Notes: a model not told the origin generated them from the sequence alone. Numbered from the stretch's first letter, positions 8,397-17,900 are shown. The stretch: 64,000 bases of DNA from SZUA-100 sp965248135 (GCA_965248135.1 CBDFIN010000008.1:248001-312000), one strand, 5' to 3'. Translations and numbers: made by a program.

Positions 8397-9944
8397 ATGT
8401 GTGCTGATTCGCCCGACCTGGATAAAAACTCACCTGACGTTGGCAACGTGATCAAACTGGCGATCATGGCAGTCGGTGGCCAGGGCGGCGGTGTCTTGGC
8501 TAACTGGATCGAGGATTGCGCCCGGCTGAACGGCTATGCGGTGCAGGCGACTTCGGTGGCCGGTGTTGCCCAGCGCACCGGGGCGACGATCTATTATATC
8601 GAAATGGCACCTTTGGGCGACCGTGCGCCGGTATTCTCGCTAATGCCGGCTGCCGGCGACGTCGATATTTTGATCGCGGCAGAACTGATGGAGGCCGGGC
8701 GGGCAGTAATGCGCGGCTTTGTCACCCCCAATCGCACCACATTGATTGCTTCCACCCATCGCACTCTCGCGGTCTCGGAAAAATCTGTGCCCGGCGACGG
8801 CATCGCCAAGTCCAGGGACGTTATTGCAGCCATCGATGATGCCGCTTTGCGCTGCATCTATTTCGATATGGATGCCATGGCGGTGGCAGCCGGTTCGGTG
8901 ATTTCTGCAAGCCTGTTCGGCGCCCTGGCCGCATCGCAAACCCTGCCGTTTTCGCGCGACAGCTTTGAGGCAGCAATTAAAAAATCAAATCGCGGGGCAG
9001 AAGCCAGCCTGCGGGCGTTTTCGCAAGGGTTTGATAGGGTTATTGCCGGCGAAGGACCGCATAAAGACGATCAAAAAGAGGTTGCGCCCACTGTTATTGG
9101 CCCCAAGGGCAGCGATCTCGTGCTCGCCCAATGGCAACAATTGGAAGATAAAGTGGCCAAATTGCCGTCACCGGCCCAAGCCATGGCGCTGGCCGGTTTG
9201 CGCAAGGTGGCCGATTTTCAAGATATCGACTACGGGTGCACCTATCTTGCGCACCTTGGCACAATGGCGGGTCATGATGATGCGGCGCACGGCTATTTGT
9301 TGACCATCGAAGCAGCAAAATACATCGCCAATGCCATGGCCTATGACGATGTAATTCGGGTTGCCGATTTGAAGACCCGCAAGGCGCGCTTTGCCCGCAT
9401 CAATCGCGAAATGGTGGCTGGAGACGAAAAATTGCTTCGCGTTACCGAATTCATGCACCCGCGGGCTGAAGAAATCGTCGGCATGTTGCCGGCGGGGTTG
9501 GGCCGCAAAATCGAAAAAAGCCCAAGCTGGATGCGCCGCATTGACGCGATGTTCAATCGCGGCCGCCGGTTGCGCAGCGATGGGCTTTGGGGGTTCCTGC
9601 AATTGTATTTCGTCGCAGGACTGCGCAACTATCGCCGCCGCACCCTGCGTCATGCGATTGAAACCGAGCATTTGCGCCAATGGCTGGCAACTGCTATCGG
9701 TTACGCTGCGAATAACTATGATCTGGCGGTTGAAACCCTGCGCAACCGGCGACTGATTAAGGGATATTCAGACACCCACAGTCGCGGATTATCCAAGTTT
9801 GACCTGGTGATGGAAGCCATCGCGCTGGTTGCCAACCGCGATGACGCAGCAAAGTGGGCAGGCCGGCTGCGCGAGGCGGCTTTGGCGGATGAAAAAGGCG
9901 AGGCGCTGGACGGGGCGCTGAAAACGATAAAGTCGTTTATATAG
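8397..9944 (+). CDS. iorB: Indolepyruvate oxidoreductase, beta-type subunit with C-terminal extension
   Basis: 515 residues. The N-terminal ~200 residues match the 2-oxoacid:ferredoxin oxidoreductase gamma/IorB domain (IMAVGGQGGGVLANW, then SVAGVAQRTGATIYY). The remaining ~300 residues are the additional helical domain seen in long proteobacterial IorB proteins (DUF6537-like). It forms the second subunit of the enzyme encoded just upstream. The two genes are 3 bp apart, so they are translationally coupled. The long form is normal for alphaproteobacteria, whereas archaeal IorB is only ~200 residues. Confidence 0.87.
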   Translation: MCADSPDLDKNSPDVGNVIKLAIMAVGGQGGGVLANWIEDCARLNGYAVQATSVAGVAQRTGATIYYIEMAPLGDRAPVFSLMPAAGDVDILIAAELMEAGRAVMRGFVTPNRTTLIASTHRTLAVSEKSVPGDGIAKSRDVIAAIDDAALRCIYFDMDAMAVAAGSVISASLFGALAASQTLPFSRDSFEAAIKKSNRGAEASLRAFSQGFDRVIAGEGPHKDDQKEVAPTVIGPKGSDLVLAQWQQLEDKVAKLPSPAQAMALAGLRKVADFQDIDYGCTYLAHLGTMAGHDDAAHGYLLTIEAAKYIANAMAYDDVIRVADLKTRKARFARINREMVAGDEKLLRVTEFMHPRAEEIVGMLPAGLGRKIEKSPSWMRRIDAMFNRGRRLRSDGLWGFLQLYFVAGLRNYRRRTLRHAIETEHLRQWLATAIGYAANNYDLAVETLRNRRLIKGYSDTHSRGLSKFDLVMEAIALVANRDDAAKWAGRLREAALADEKGEALDGALKTIKSFI

Positions 9945-10032
9945 CGCTTATGCGCCGACCCCGCAAAGGCCTGGGCGTAGTCCAAAATGGCCGTGAGCAA
10001 AAAAACAAATGGTGGAATCATGTTTAGGTCGT

Positions 10033-10674
10033 TTAGCCATATTTGCTGACCAACCGTAAGATGGTATCAATATTAAAGTTTAAACGTTCTTCAAGCGCCT
10101 CTTTGGTCATGAAATTACGTTCAAACAAGATCGCGCCTGTATAGCGGTTGGTAAGATAGTAATAGCCAATCGCGGCTATGGTAATGTTGAGTTGGGTGGC
10201 ATCAATGCCGGATCGAAATGAACCCTCTTTTATACCGCGCTGAAGAATTTTCTCCACCATTGACACCAAATTCCGGCTTAAGCTTGTAAGGGCTTCGGAT
10301 TTTTTCAGATGACGGGCCTGGTGCATGTTTTCGTTGTTCACAAGGGTGATGAACTCCGGATTCTTCAAATAATAGCACCAGGTAAATCGAACCAGTTTTT
10401 CTAAAGCCTCACGCGCCGGCAGATGTTCGAGATCCATTTTTTGTTCGGCCGTTCTAATATCGATATATGCCGCCTCCAGCACCGACCGGAAAAGCTCCTC
10501 TTTACTACCAAAATAGTGATATATCATACGTTTATTGGCGTTGGCCCGGTCAGCTATTTCGTCGACGCGGGCACCGCCAAGGCCGTTTTTTGCGAATTCT
10601 TTTTTTGCAGCGGCCAATATTCGCGCCCGGGTGGCATCGGCGTCTCTGTTCCTGATCTTTTCCCTACTCGCCAT
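10033..10674 (-). CDS. TetR-family transcriptional regulator
   Basis: 213 residues, with GGGAG eleven bases before the ATG. The N-terminal TetR helix-turn-helix is clear (RARILAAAKKEFAKNG, then IADRANANKRMIYHYFGSK). The rest is the all-helical ligand/dimer domain of the TetR_C_33-like class, found in regulators of pyrimidine or fatty-acid catabolism. It is convergent with iorB and divergent from the decayed aldehyde dehydrogenase and GMC oxidoreductase. It could control that oxidoreductase, or the CoA-transferase region further on, where two TAGTTAC-type palindromes lie; neither target is proven. Confidence 0.88.
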   Translation of the reverse strand: MASREKIRNRDADATRARILAAAKKEFAKNGLGGARVDEIADRANANKRMIYHYFGSKEELFRSVLEAAYIDIRTAEQKMDLEHLPAREALEKLVRFTWCYYLKNPEFITLVNNENMHQARHLKKSEALTSLSRNLVSMVEKILQRGIKEGSFRSGIDATQLNITIAAIGYYYLTNRYTGAILFERNFMTKEALEERLNFNIDTILRLVSKYG

Positions 10675-10829
10675 AATAGCTCCCTTTTGTCCCCTACACG
10701 GTTACAGTCTGCCATTTGATGGAGTCAACACACAACAACACGTCGGCTCTATCCGTAAATCTGGACTGGGGATTTCCAGTGGTTGAGCAAAGGAGCGGGA
10801 TACTATCAATCGACGAAACTTTCAGTTCA

Positions 10830-11162
10830 CCTTGACCTATGGGCTTGGCGGTGCTGCCGGTATTGGTGCATTCGACACGATGGATGAGGCCATTACCATA
10901 GCAAACCATACGATCTATGGACTTGCGGCAAGTGTATGGACTAAAAACATCGACAAGGCGTTGACAGTGACAAGACGAGCTCAAGCCGGCCGGTTTTGGG
11001 TCAGTCAATACGACGCTATCAGGCGGGGTGGGCCTGCCGATCGGCGGGTTCAAACAATCGGGCTGGGGCCGGAAGGCTGGAAAGTATGGAGTGGAAGAAC
11101 ACACCCAGATAAAATCTGTCCACACCGAATTCGGCAACCGAACTTCATGGATTAGCCAATGA
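10830..11162 (+). pseudogene. Aldehyde dehydrogenase remnant (C-terminal, frameshifted)
   Basis: The frame from about 10886 reads FDTMDEAITIANHTIYGLAA, a typical C-terminal segment of betaine/aminoaldehyde dehydrogenases. After QAGRFWV the frame breaks. The continuation GGFKQSGWGRKAGKYGVEEH is in another frame and runs to a TGA at 11160-11162. A further frame change seems needed near 10875 (LAVLPVL-like segment). The N-terminal three quarters of the enzyme, including the catalytic Cys, are absent. The stop overlaps the ATG of the GMC oxidoreductase (ATGA), so the two were once a coupled aldehyde/alcohol dehydrogenase pair. Confidence 0.82.
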
Positions 11163-12760
11163 GTACTAAGGGATATGATTATGTCATTGTCGGCGGCGGC
11201 TCCGCGGGCTGCGTTTTGGCGAACCGGTTGAGCGAGAATGATGCCGTGCGGGTGTTGCTGCTTGAAGCAGGCGGCAGAGACAATCACCCGCTGATCCACA
11301 TGCCGGTCGGGTTCGCCAAGATGACTACAGGCCCCTACACCTGGGGACTGACAACAGCGCCGCAAAAACATGCCAACAACCGCGAAATTCCCTATGCCCA
11401 GGCGCGGGTTATTGGCGGCGGTAGTTCAATCAACGCAGAAATTTTCACGCGTGGCAACCCGGCTGATTATGATCGCTGGGCCGCCGAAGAAGGGTGCACC
11501 GGATGGGCTTTTAGCGACATTCAGAAGTATTTTTTGCGTTCGGAGGGTAATACCCATCTGTCGGGAGAATGGCACGGAACGGACGGTCCGCTTGGCGTTT
11601 CAAATGTGCCAGACCCGCAACCGATGTCACGCGCCTTCGTTCAGTCATGCCAGGAATTGGGTATACCATACAATCCAGATTTCAATGGAGCAGTTCAGGC
11701 CGGTGCCGGTATTTATCAAACGACAACGCTGAATGGACGTCGGTGTTCGGCGGCAACGGGTTATTTGCAGCCGGTTCGGCGGCGTCCAAATCTGACCGTC
11801 GAGACGGGATGTCTGGTGCAAAAAATCATTTTCTTCGGCAACCGGGCCATTGGCGTTGAATATCTCCGCTCGGGCAAGGCCAAACAAGCGCACGCAGATC
11901 AGGAGGTGCTTCTCACCTGCGGAGCAATTGGCACGCCCAAACTGATGATGTTGTCGGGCATCGGTCCTGAGCAACATTTACGCCAACACGGTATCGAAGT
12001 GGTGAACAATTTGCCTGGTGTCGGTGAAAACCTCAATGATCATTTTGGCATTGATATTGTTGCGGAACTGACGGGCCACCAGAGCCTCGATAAGTACAAC
12101 AAGCCGCACTGGGCCTTTTGGGCCGGTGCCCAATATATCCTTTTTAGATCAGGGCCCATTACCTCCAATATTGTCGAGGGCGGCGCCTTCTGGTTCGCCG
12201 ACAAGAACAAGACCATCCCTGATCTGCAATTTCATTTTCTGGCCGGAGCCGGTGCCGAAGCCGGGGTGCCAAGTGTGCCAAAAGGGTCATCAGGCATAAC
12301 TTTGAATTCTTACAATCTGCGGCCCAAAAGCCGGGGAACGGTTCGTCTTAGATCGTCAAAGCCTGAAGATCTGCCCATAGTCGACCCGAATTTCCTGGCT
12401 GAAGAGGATGATCTGAAAACCTCGGTCGAGGGCGTTAAAATCAGTCACGAAATTTTCTCCCAACATTCGCTGCAAAAACACATTCGCCAAATCCGTTTTC
12501 CCGACGATGCTGTGAAAACCCAAAAGCAGTATGAAGATTATGCCCGCCAATATGGGCGCACCTCCTATCATCCCACTTGCACTTGCAAAATGGGAATTGA
12601 CGATATGGCGGTGGTTGACCCGGCGCTACGGGTTCACGGTATCGATGGTTTGCGCATTTGCGATAGTTCGATTATGCCATCGCTGGTGGGATCCAACACC
12701 AATGCCCCGACCATCATGATCGGTGAGAAAGCGGCGGACATGATCCGCGGCAATCAGTAA
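11159..12760 (+). CDS. GMC-family FAD oxidoreductase (choline dehydrogenase-like)
   Basis: 533 residues. The FAD-binding GxGxxG is at the N-terminus (YVIVGGGSAGCVLANRL). GMC signature regions follow (VIGGGSSINAEIFTRG and TCGAIGTPKLMMLSGIGP). The C-terminal active-site region carries SYHPTCTCKMG and GSNTNAPTIMIGEKAA, with the His and Asn used for hydride transfer. Members oxidise primary alcohols such as choline, but the specificity varies widely. Its former partner, an aldehyde dehydrogenase, is decayed just upstream, so the aldehyde product may no longer be handled locally. The gene itself looks intact. Confidence 0.87.
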   Translation: MSTKGYDYVIVGGGSAGCVLANRLSENDAVRVLLLEAGGRDNHPLIHMPVGFAKMTTGPYTWGLTTAPQKHANNREIPYAQARVIGGGSSINAEIFTRGNPADYDRWAAEEGCTGWAFSDIQKYFLRSEGNTHLSGEWHGTDGPLGVSNVPDPQPMSRAFVQSCQELGIPYNPDFNGAVQAGAGIYQTTTLNGRRCSAATGYLQPVRRRPNLTVETGCLVQKIIFFGNRAIGVEYLRSGKAKQAHADQEVLLTCGAIGTPKLMMLSGIGPEQHLRQHGIEVVNNLPGVGENLNDHFGIDIVAELTGHQSLDKYNKPHWAFWAGAQYILFRSGPITSNIVEGGAFWFADKNKTIPDLQFHFLAGAGAEAGVPSVPKGSSGITLNSYNLRPKSRGTVRLRSSKPEDLPIVDPNFLAEEDDLKTSVEGVKISHEIFSQHSLQKHIRQIRFPDDAVKTQKQYEDYARQYGRTSYHPTCTCKMGIDDMAVVDPALRVHGIDGLRICDSSIMPSLVGSNTNAPTIMIGEKAADMIRGNQ

Positions 12761-12806
12761 AATCTGCTGAGCCCGGCAACAACCCAATGCGCAATTGCCT
12801 GGTTCG

Positions 12807-13625
12807 TTAATCGAAATCAGGCGCCCAGGGCGCCAAATCCTTACCGACGATGCGAAAATTTGTTGCCGTCAACGCATCGATCTTTGCCATGTCAACACTC
12901 GAGAGGGTAAAATCCATGATATTGAAATTTGCCTCGATATTGGCTCGCTTTGTCGACATCGTGTTGATCGATACACCCTTTTGCAAAATCCAACGCAACA
13001 CCACCTGACCAGCGGTCTTGTTATACCCTTCGCCAATTTCCGCGAATTCCGGGTGCTTGAATACCTCGCCCCGGGCGACCGAACAATAGGATGAAAGGGG
13101 AATGCCCGTTTTCGACGCAGCACCGAGCAAAATGTCCTGATTGAGCAGGGGGTGAAACTCGACCTGATTGGTAACAATTGGCGCCTCAATAATTTCTGCC
13201 GCATCGCGCATCATCTGCGCGGTATAATTTGAAACGCCGATATTGCGGGTCAGTTGCCGGTCGTAGGCCTGTTGCAGCAATTGCAGTGACGGCTTGATGT
13301 TGCCATCGGCAGGTGGCCAATGCAGCAACAGCACATCGGCATAATCGATCCTCAGTTTCTTCAAACTGTCGGCAACTGAAGTGAGAAAGGAGCCGGTGTT
13401 AAAATTATCATTCTCCACTTTCGTGGTTATGCACAGATCGATCCTCTTCAACCCGGTCTGTGCTAATGCAGCACCCGTGTCAGTTTCATTGCGATACATC
13501 TGAGCGGTGTCAAATGCCCGATAACCGACTTCAGCCGCGATCTCTATCGAATGGCGCAGCTCATCACCTTGCAGCGGAAATGTTCCAAAGCAGCGTTGAT
13601 GGGTTTTTTGAAAGTAAATGTTCAT
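12807..13625 (-). CDS. Aldo/keto reductase (2,5-diketogluconate reductase-like)
   Basis: 272 residues. The tetrad is visible: Asp and Tyr in FDTAQMYRNE, Lys in ITTKVEN, His in LLLHWPPADG. The cofactor loop STKRANIEANF is of the NADPH-dependent AKR type. The family reduces sugar ketones and aldehydes. It is divergent from the CoA-transferase gene at 13777. The 151-bp gap contains two palindromes and a 15-bp direct repeat, so both genes are likely controlled by the same regulator. Confidence 0.88.
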   Translation of the reverse strand: MNIYFQKTHQRCFGTFPLQGDELRHSIEIAAEVGYRAFDTAQMYRNETDTGAALAQTGLKRIDLCITTKVENDNFNTGSFLTSVADSLKKLRIDYADVLLLHWPPADGNIKPSLQLLQQAYDRQLTRNIGVSNYTAQMMRDAAEIIEAPIVTNQVEFHPLLNQDILLGAASKTGIPLSSYCSVARGEVFKHPEFAEIGEGYNKTAGQVVLRWILQKGVSINTMSTKRANIEANFNIMDFTLSSVDMAKIDALTATNFRIVGKDLAPWAPDFD

Positions 13626-13652
13626 AGTCCCTATCCTGTCTTTGCAATCAAT

Positions 13653-13676
13653 GTAACCGAATAGTTACTTATTGAA
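13653..13676. promoter_or_regulatory. Candidate operator 1 (GTAAC-N6-GTTAC)
   Basis: GTAAC and GTTAC form a dyad at 13653-13668. TAGTTACTTATTGAA (13662-13676) recurs exactly at 13749-13763. The site lies 28 bp upstream of the aldo/keto reductase start, where a repressor would block its promoter. Confidence 0.55.
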
Positions 13677-13740
13677 AAGCCCCTTGATAAATTTCGTCGT
13701 TTTTCCTTGATTGAGAACGGATATGACCGCATAACGTCGA

Positions 13741-13763
13741 TAACTAATTAGTTACTTATTGAA
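13741..13763. promoter_or_regulatory. Candidate operator 2 (TAACTAATTAGTTA)
   Basis: A perfect 14-bp palindrome TAACTAATTAGTTA (13741-13754) overlaps the second copy of the 15-bp repeat TAGTTACTTATTGAA. It ends 13 bp before the CoA-transferase ATG. Together with the site at 13653 it suggests a dimeric repressor binding both ends of the divergent promoter; the protein could be the TetR at 10033 or an unlinked one. Confidence 0.55.
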
Positions 13764-13776
13764 TGACGAGGTAACG

Positions 13777-15357
13777 ATGACCAAAATCAGAACAGCTGGG
13801 GAAGCAGCCGCTCTCATAGAAAACGGGGCCGTTGTCGCGGTTAATTCCTCCAGTGGCCTTTGTTGTCCGGATTTGGTTCTGGAGGCCATCGGCCAGCGGT
13901 TTGATGCCGAAGGCACACCGCAAAATCTCACCAGCATTCATCCTATTGCGGCAGGCGACATGTTTGGCACAAAAGGCGTAGATCATATCGCCCGTCCCGG
14001 ATTGTTGACCCGCATTATTGGTGGCTCCTATCCTTCAGGCCCTACCAGGGCAGAACCACCACTGATCTGGCAGATGGTAACGCAAAACCAGGTCAAGGCC
14101 TACAATGTTCCCTCGGGAGTAATTTTTGACATGCTGCGCGAAGCGGCGGCCAAGCGGCCGGGCGTTCTGACCAAGGTTGGCATGGAGACCTTTGTCGATC
14201 CGGATATCGACGGCTGCGCCATGAACCCGGCTGCCCAGGACGAACCGATTGTCCGCAGAGAAGTTTTTGATGGTGACGAGTGGCTCTATTTCCCGGCGAT
14301 TGTGCCCGATGTGGCGATTATTCGTGCCACCACTGCCGATGAAAACGGCAATTTGACCTTTGAGCAAGAGGGCGCTTATCTCGGTGCCATGGAAATGGCG
14401 CTGGCCGCCCACAACAATGGCGGCATTGTCATTGCCCAGGTAAAACGGCTGGCAAAGAATGGCTCGCTTCGACCACATGATGTGCAGGTGGCCGGAATTC
14501 TGGTCGATGTGATCGTGGAAGCGCCGGATCAGTTGCAGACAACCGCAACCCTATACGATCCGGCCATATCCGGTGAACTCATCCGGCCCCTATCGACATT
14601 TAGTACGCCAGAATTCAGCGTATCGAAAGTTATTGCGCGCCGGGTGGCGCAAGAGTTGAAGGATGGCTGGGCGGTTAATATCGGCTTCGGTATTTCGGCC
14701 AATGTGCCCCGTATTTTTGTCGAGGAAGGTCTGCACGGTTCTGTCACCTGGATGATTGAACAAGGTGCTGTCGGTGGCGTGCCGCTTTTGGACTTCAAGT
14801 TCGGTTGTTCCGCTAATGCAGAAGCGGTTGTCGCTTCACCACATCAGTTCTGTTACTTTCAGGCGGGCGGGTTTGATGCCTCGTTGTTGTCTTTTCTGGA
14901 GGTCGATACCCAGGGCTCGGTTAACGTATCGCGTCTTTCAAGTGTCCCGCATCGAACGGCCGGAGCGGGTGGCTTTGTCGATATCACCGCACGGGCCCGA
15001 AAGATTGTCTTTTCCGGCAATTTTAACGCCGGGGCAAAGATGTCGATTGAAAATGGACGGTTAAAGATCAATCAGGAAGGCAAGATCGCCAAATTTGTCG
15101 ACAAAGTCGATCAGATTTCCTTTTCGGGAACCCGCGCCCGGCGACAGGGGCAAGAAATAAGTTATATAACAGAACGATGCACAATTGAGCTTCAAGAGCA
15201 CGGCCTGGTGGTCACCGAAATTGCTCCGGGTCTCGATGTCCAAAAGGATGTGCTTGATCAATCGAATGCCGGACTGAGCGTTTCAGCTGATTTGAAGATG
15301 ATGGACAAGGCTCTCTTTTTACCTGAACCTATCGGTCTTAAACTGGAAAGCGCATAG
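13777..15357 (+). CDS. Acyl-CoA:acetate/3-oxoacid CoA-transferase (fused alpha-beta)
   Basis: 526 residues from the ATG at 13777, preceded by GAGG; a TTG six codons upstream is less likely. The protein is a family I CoA-transferase with both halves fused, as in propionate CoA-transferase/YdiF. The catalytic Glu is likely in EQGAVGG, the ExGxxG motif of the second half, followed by the substrate-pocket segment around FKFGCSANAEA. It should move CoA between short-chain acyl groups. Downstream on the same strand lie an acyl-CoA dehydrogenase remnant and an SDR gene, suggesting a former short-chain acyl-CoA pathway. Confidence 0.85.
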   Translation: MTKIRTAGEAAALIENGAVVAVNSSSGLCCPDLVLEAIGQRFDAEGTPQNLTSIHPIAAGDMFGTKGVDHIARPGLLTRIIGGSYPSGPTRAEPPLIWQMVTQNQVKAYNVPSGVIFDMLREAAAKRPGVLTKVGMETFVDPDIDGCAMNPAAQDEPIVRREVFDGDEWLYFPAIVPDVAIIRATTADENGNLTFEQEGAYLGAMEMALAAHNNGGIVIAQVKRLAKNGSLRPHDVQVAGILVDVIVEAPDQLQTTATLYDPAISGELIRPLSTFSTPEFSVSKVIARRVAQELKDGWAVNIGFGISANVPRIFVEEGLHGSVTWMIEQGAVGGVPLLDFKFGCSANAEAVVASPHQFCYFQAGGFDASLLSFLEVDTQGSVNVSRLSSVPHRTAGAGGFVDITARARKIVFSGNFNAGAKMSIENGRLKINQEGKIAKFVDKVDQISFSGTRARRQGQEISYITERCTIELQEHGLVVTEIAPGLDVQKDVLDQSNAGLSVSADLKMMDKALFLPEPIGLKLESA

Positions 15358-15599
15358 CAATGAAATCAAGTGACCAAACCCGATCGGCAAAACGGTCGGT
15401 TTGCTGGGTCGATTAGGTGCAACTGCCGGTCATGAACTGGTCGCCCAATTTGACTTCACCGTAGCCATGGTGGCCCGGAGCGAGCGTGTTATTATTCGCC
15501 ATTTGCTCACACCGGTGCTGGCGTGAACTGACAAGGAGGCCGGTCACCGCGGCATGCCCATTTTTTAGTCGATTTACATCTGAACGGGGTCGAGCGCGG

Positions 15600-15967
15600 C
15601 CCGAAAGAACACGAGATGGGGCAACGGGCAAGCCATTGCCGTGTTCCTGGGCATCCAGTGGCTTTTGGCAGATATTGCCAAGCATGTTGAAGCCGCGCGT
15701 TTGTTGGTTCACAATGCCGCTCACAAAATCGCCATTGGTGCCGATGCGACTAAACATTGTTCAATCGCCAAGTGTTTTACCGGTGACATGGCGGCTGCCC
15801 GAACGGCTAACGCGGTTCAGGTCTTTTGTGGTTCCGGTTATATCAGGGGGGGTGAAGTGGAGCGATTTTACAGGGACGCAAAAATTACCCAGATTTATGA
15901 AGGGACCAATCAGATTCAACGTATGATTATTGCACGCGAACTGCACAACAAAGGTGCGGCATGGTAG
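15600..15967 (+). pseudogene. Acyl-CoA dehydrogenase remnant (C-terminal)
   Basis: From about 15620 the frame reads QAIAVFLGIQWLLADIAKHV, then the family's C-terminal signature VERFYRDAKITQIYEGTNQI and RMIIAREL. Only the last ~115 residues of a normally ~380-residue enzyme remain. The catalytic base region upstream is missing, and the preceding 15360-15600 holds no clear homology. The stop TAG (15965-15967) overlaps the ATG of the SDR gene, evidence of a former operon. It is probably non-functional. Confidence 0.82.
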
Positions 15968-16734
15968 ATCGACCATGCGCTTTGATCACCGGCTCCAGCC
16001 GGGGCATTGGACTGGCAACGGCAATTGAATTGGCCAAGGCCGGGTTCTCGATTGCCATCAACGGCCCGGTCCTTGATGCTGAACTTGAGCATGCCGCAGA
16101 TCAATTACGGCAAATGAAGGTGCCATTTTCAGTCGCTGCATTTGATGTGACCGACATTAAGTCGCACGACCCGTGGCTGGCAAAAATCGAAACCGAACTC
16201 GGTCCACTCACCACTTTGGTTAATAATGCCGGTGTGGGAGTATTGTCCCGCGGCGACGTGCTCGATGTCAGCGAAGAGAGTTATGACCGGTGTCTGGAAG
16301 TCAATGCCAAGGCGGCATTTTTCCTTGCACAAGCATTTGCGCGCCGACTTCTTGCCCGCAAGCGTTCAGCCGACTTGTTTGACAGCATCATCAATGTCAC
16401 TTCATCTAATGCCACCGCGGTTGCCGTTCAAAGGGTTGAGTACTGCGTTTCCAAGGCGGCGGCGGCGATGATTTCAAAGGCCTTCGCGGTCCGTCTTGGC
16501 AGTGAGAATATCGCGGTATTCGATGTTCAGCCGGGTTTGATTGCAACTGAAATGACCGCTCCGGTGATCGATGACTATGAAAAACGGGCCAAAGATGGCC
16601 TAACGCTCGTTCCCCGGGTTGGAACACCTGAAGAAATTGGGCGCATCATCGCCACATTGGCATCTGGCCAGCTGCCTTACACCACGGGCCAGGTGATTTC
16701 AGCAGATGGTGGTCTGCTGGTGCAGCGCTTTTAA
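15961..16734 (+). CDS. Short-chain dehydrogenase/reductase
   Basis: 257 residues. The cofactor motif is ITGSSRGIGLATA, the structural NNAG is present, and the catalytic Ser (INVTSSN) and YxxxK (YCVSKAA) are in place. The C-terminal GQVISADGG is typical of 3-oxoacyl-ACP reductase-like classical SDRs. It starts inside the acyl-CoA dehydrogenase remnant and is followed 11 bp later by the DUF993 gene, so these are one transcription unit. An NAD(P)-dependent hydroxyacyl or sugar-derived alcohol substrate is possible; not determined. Confidence 0.88.
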   Translation: MVDRPCALITGSSRGIGLATAIELAKAGFSIAINGPVLDAELEHAADQLRQMKVPFSVAAFDVTDIKSHDPWLAKIETELGPLTTLVNNAGVGVLSRGDVLDVSEESYDRCLEVNAKAAFFLAQAFARRLLARKRSADLFDSIINVTSSNATAVAVQRVEYCVSKAAAAMISKAFAVRLGSENIAVFDVQPGLIATEMTAPVIDDYEKRAKDGLTLVPRVGTPEEIGRIIATLASGQLPYTTGQVISADGGLLVQRF

Positions 16735-16745
16735 CGAGGATAGAA

Positions 16746-17897
16746 ATGGATATTCACCTGCCGGCCGAATTCGGCAAACTGGAAAAATATTCGCTTCGCG
16801 GACAACCGATAGAAGCCACCAAACTGGCGGCGAACTCGTGCCGTGTAGTATTCTCTGCCGCCCATGTGGTGGCCGATCCTTTCACCCATAAGGACCCATG
16901 GCAAAGCGCGAGCATCGACTGGGACGCGACAATGGCGTTTCGGCGCTATCTGCACTCATTGGGCCTTGGCATTGCAGAGGCCATGGACACCGCACAACGC
17001 GGTATGGGGCTTAATTGGCCTGATGCGCTGGAATTAATCCGACGCACTAAAAATGAACTTCCTGATGCGCTGGTTTTCAGCGGTGCCGGGACCGACCAGT
17101 TGACGTCTGGCGATGCCCGGTCGCTGGACCAGGTGCATGCCGCTTTTGTTGAACAAATAGAAGCCGTTCAAAAGGTTGATAGCCGCATTATCCTCATGGC
17201 CTCTCGCGCCTTGACGCAGCTGGCAAATTCGCCCCGCGACTATGTCGATACGTACAAAAAGGTGCTAAGCGCCTGCGACCAGCCGGTTATCCTGCATTGG
17301 TTGGGGCCAATGTTCGATCCGGCACTTGAAGGCTATTGGGGAAGCAATGATTTTGACGATTGTCTTGAAACCGTTCTTGCGGTGATTGACGACAATCGGT
17401 CGAAAGTGGATGGCATTAAAGTCTCGCTCCTCGACAAAGGCAAGGAAATCAGTTTGCGCCGACGATTGCCTGACGGTGTCAAAATGTACACCGGCGACGA
17501 TTTCAACTATCCCGAGCTTATGGCCGGAGACGATGAGGGGTTTTCCCATGCCCTGTTGGGGATATTTGACCCACTCGCTTCCGCCGCAGCACTTGCTGTC
17601 TCCAGATTGAATGATGGCGATAGCGAAGCGTTCGACCGAATATTGCAGCCGACCGTGCCGTTGGCGCGTCAGATCTTTCGTGCACCAACGCAATTTTATA
17701 AGACCGGTGTGGTTTTTCTGGCCTGGCTCAACGGCCATCAGGATCACTTCATCATGCTGAACTGCGCCCAGGCCATGCGGCCATTGCCCGATTTTGTCGC
17801 TATGTTCAAGCTGGCCGATCAATGCGGTGTGCTGAGCGATCCCGAACTTGCCACGGCGCGCATGAAAAAATTGCTGTCGATGTACGGAGCTTGCTGA
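16746..17897 (+). CDS. DUF993 family, dihydrodipicolinate synthase-like protein
   Basis: 383 residues, with GAGG before the ATG. The sequence fits the DUF993 family: a TIM barrel related to dihydrodipicolinate synthase/N-acetylneuraminate lyase. A Schiff-base lysine is plausible in KVDGIKVSLLDKGKE. Characteristic segments are HWLGPMFDPALEGYWG and MYTGDDFNYPELMAGD. The biochemical reaction is unknown to me. In other alphaproteobacteria such genes sit with sugar isomerases and dehydrogenases, as here (SDR upstream, TIM-barrel isomerase 3 bp downstream), which suggests an aldol-type step in breakdown of an unusual sugar or polyol. Confidence 0.8.
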   Translation: MDIHLPAEFGKLEKYSLRGQPIEATKLAANSCRVVFSAAHVVADPFTHKDPWQSASIDWDATMAFRRYLHSLGLGIAEAMDTAQRGMGLNWPDALELIRRTKNELPDALVFSGAGTDQLTSGDARSLDQVHAAFVEQIEAVQKVDSRIILMASRALTQLANSPRDYVDTYKKVLSACDQPVILHWLGPMFDPALEGYWGSNDFDDCLETVLAVIDDNRSKVDGIKVSLLDKGKEISLRRRLPDGVKMYTGDDFNYPELMAGDDEGFSHALLGIFDPLASAAALAVSRLNDGDSEAFDRILQPTVPLARQIFRAPTQFYKTGVVFLAWLNGHQDHFIMLNCAQAMRPLPDFVAMFKLADQCGVLSDPELATARMKKLLSMYGAC

Positions 17898-17900
17898 AAG

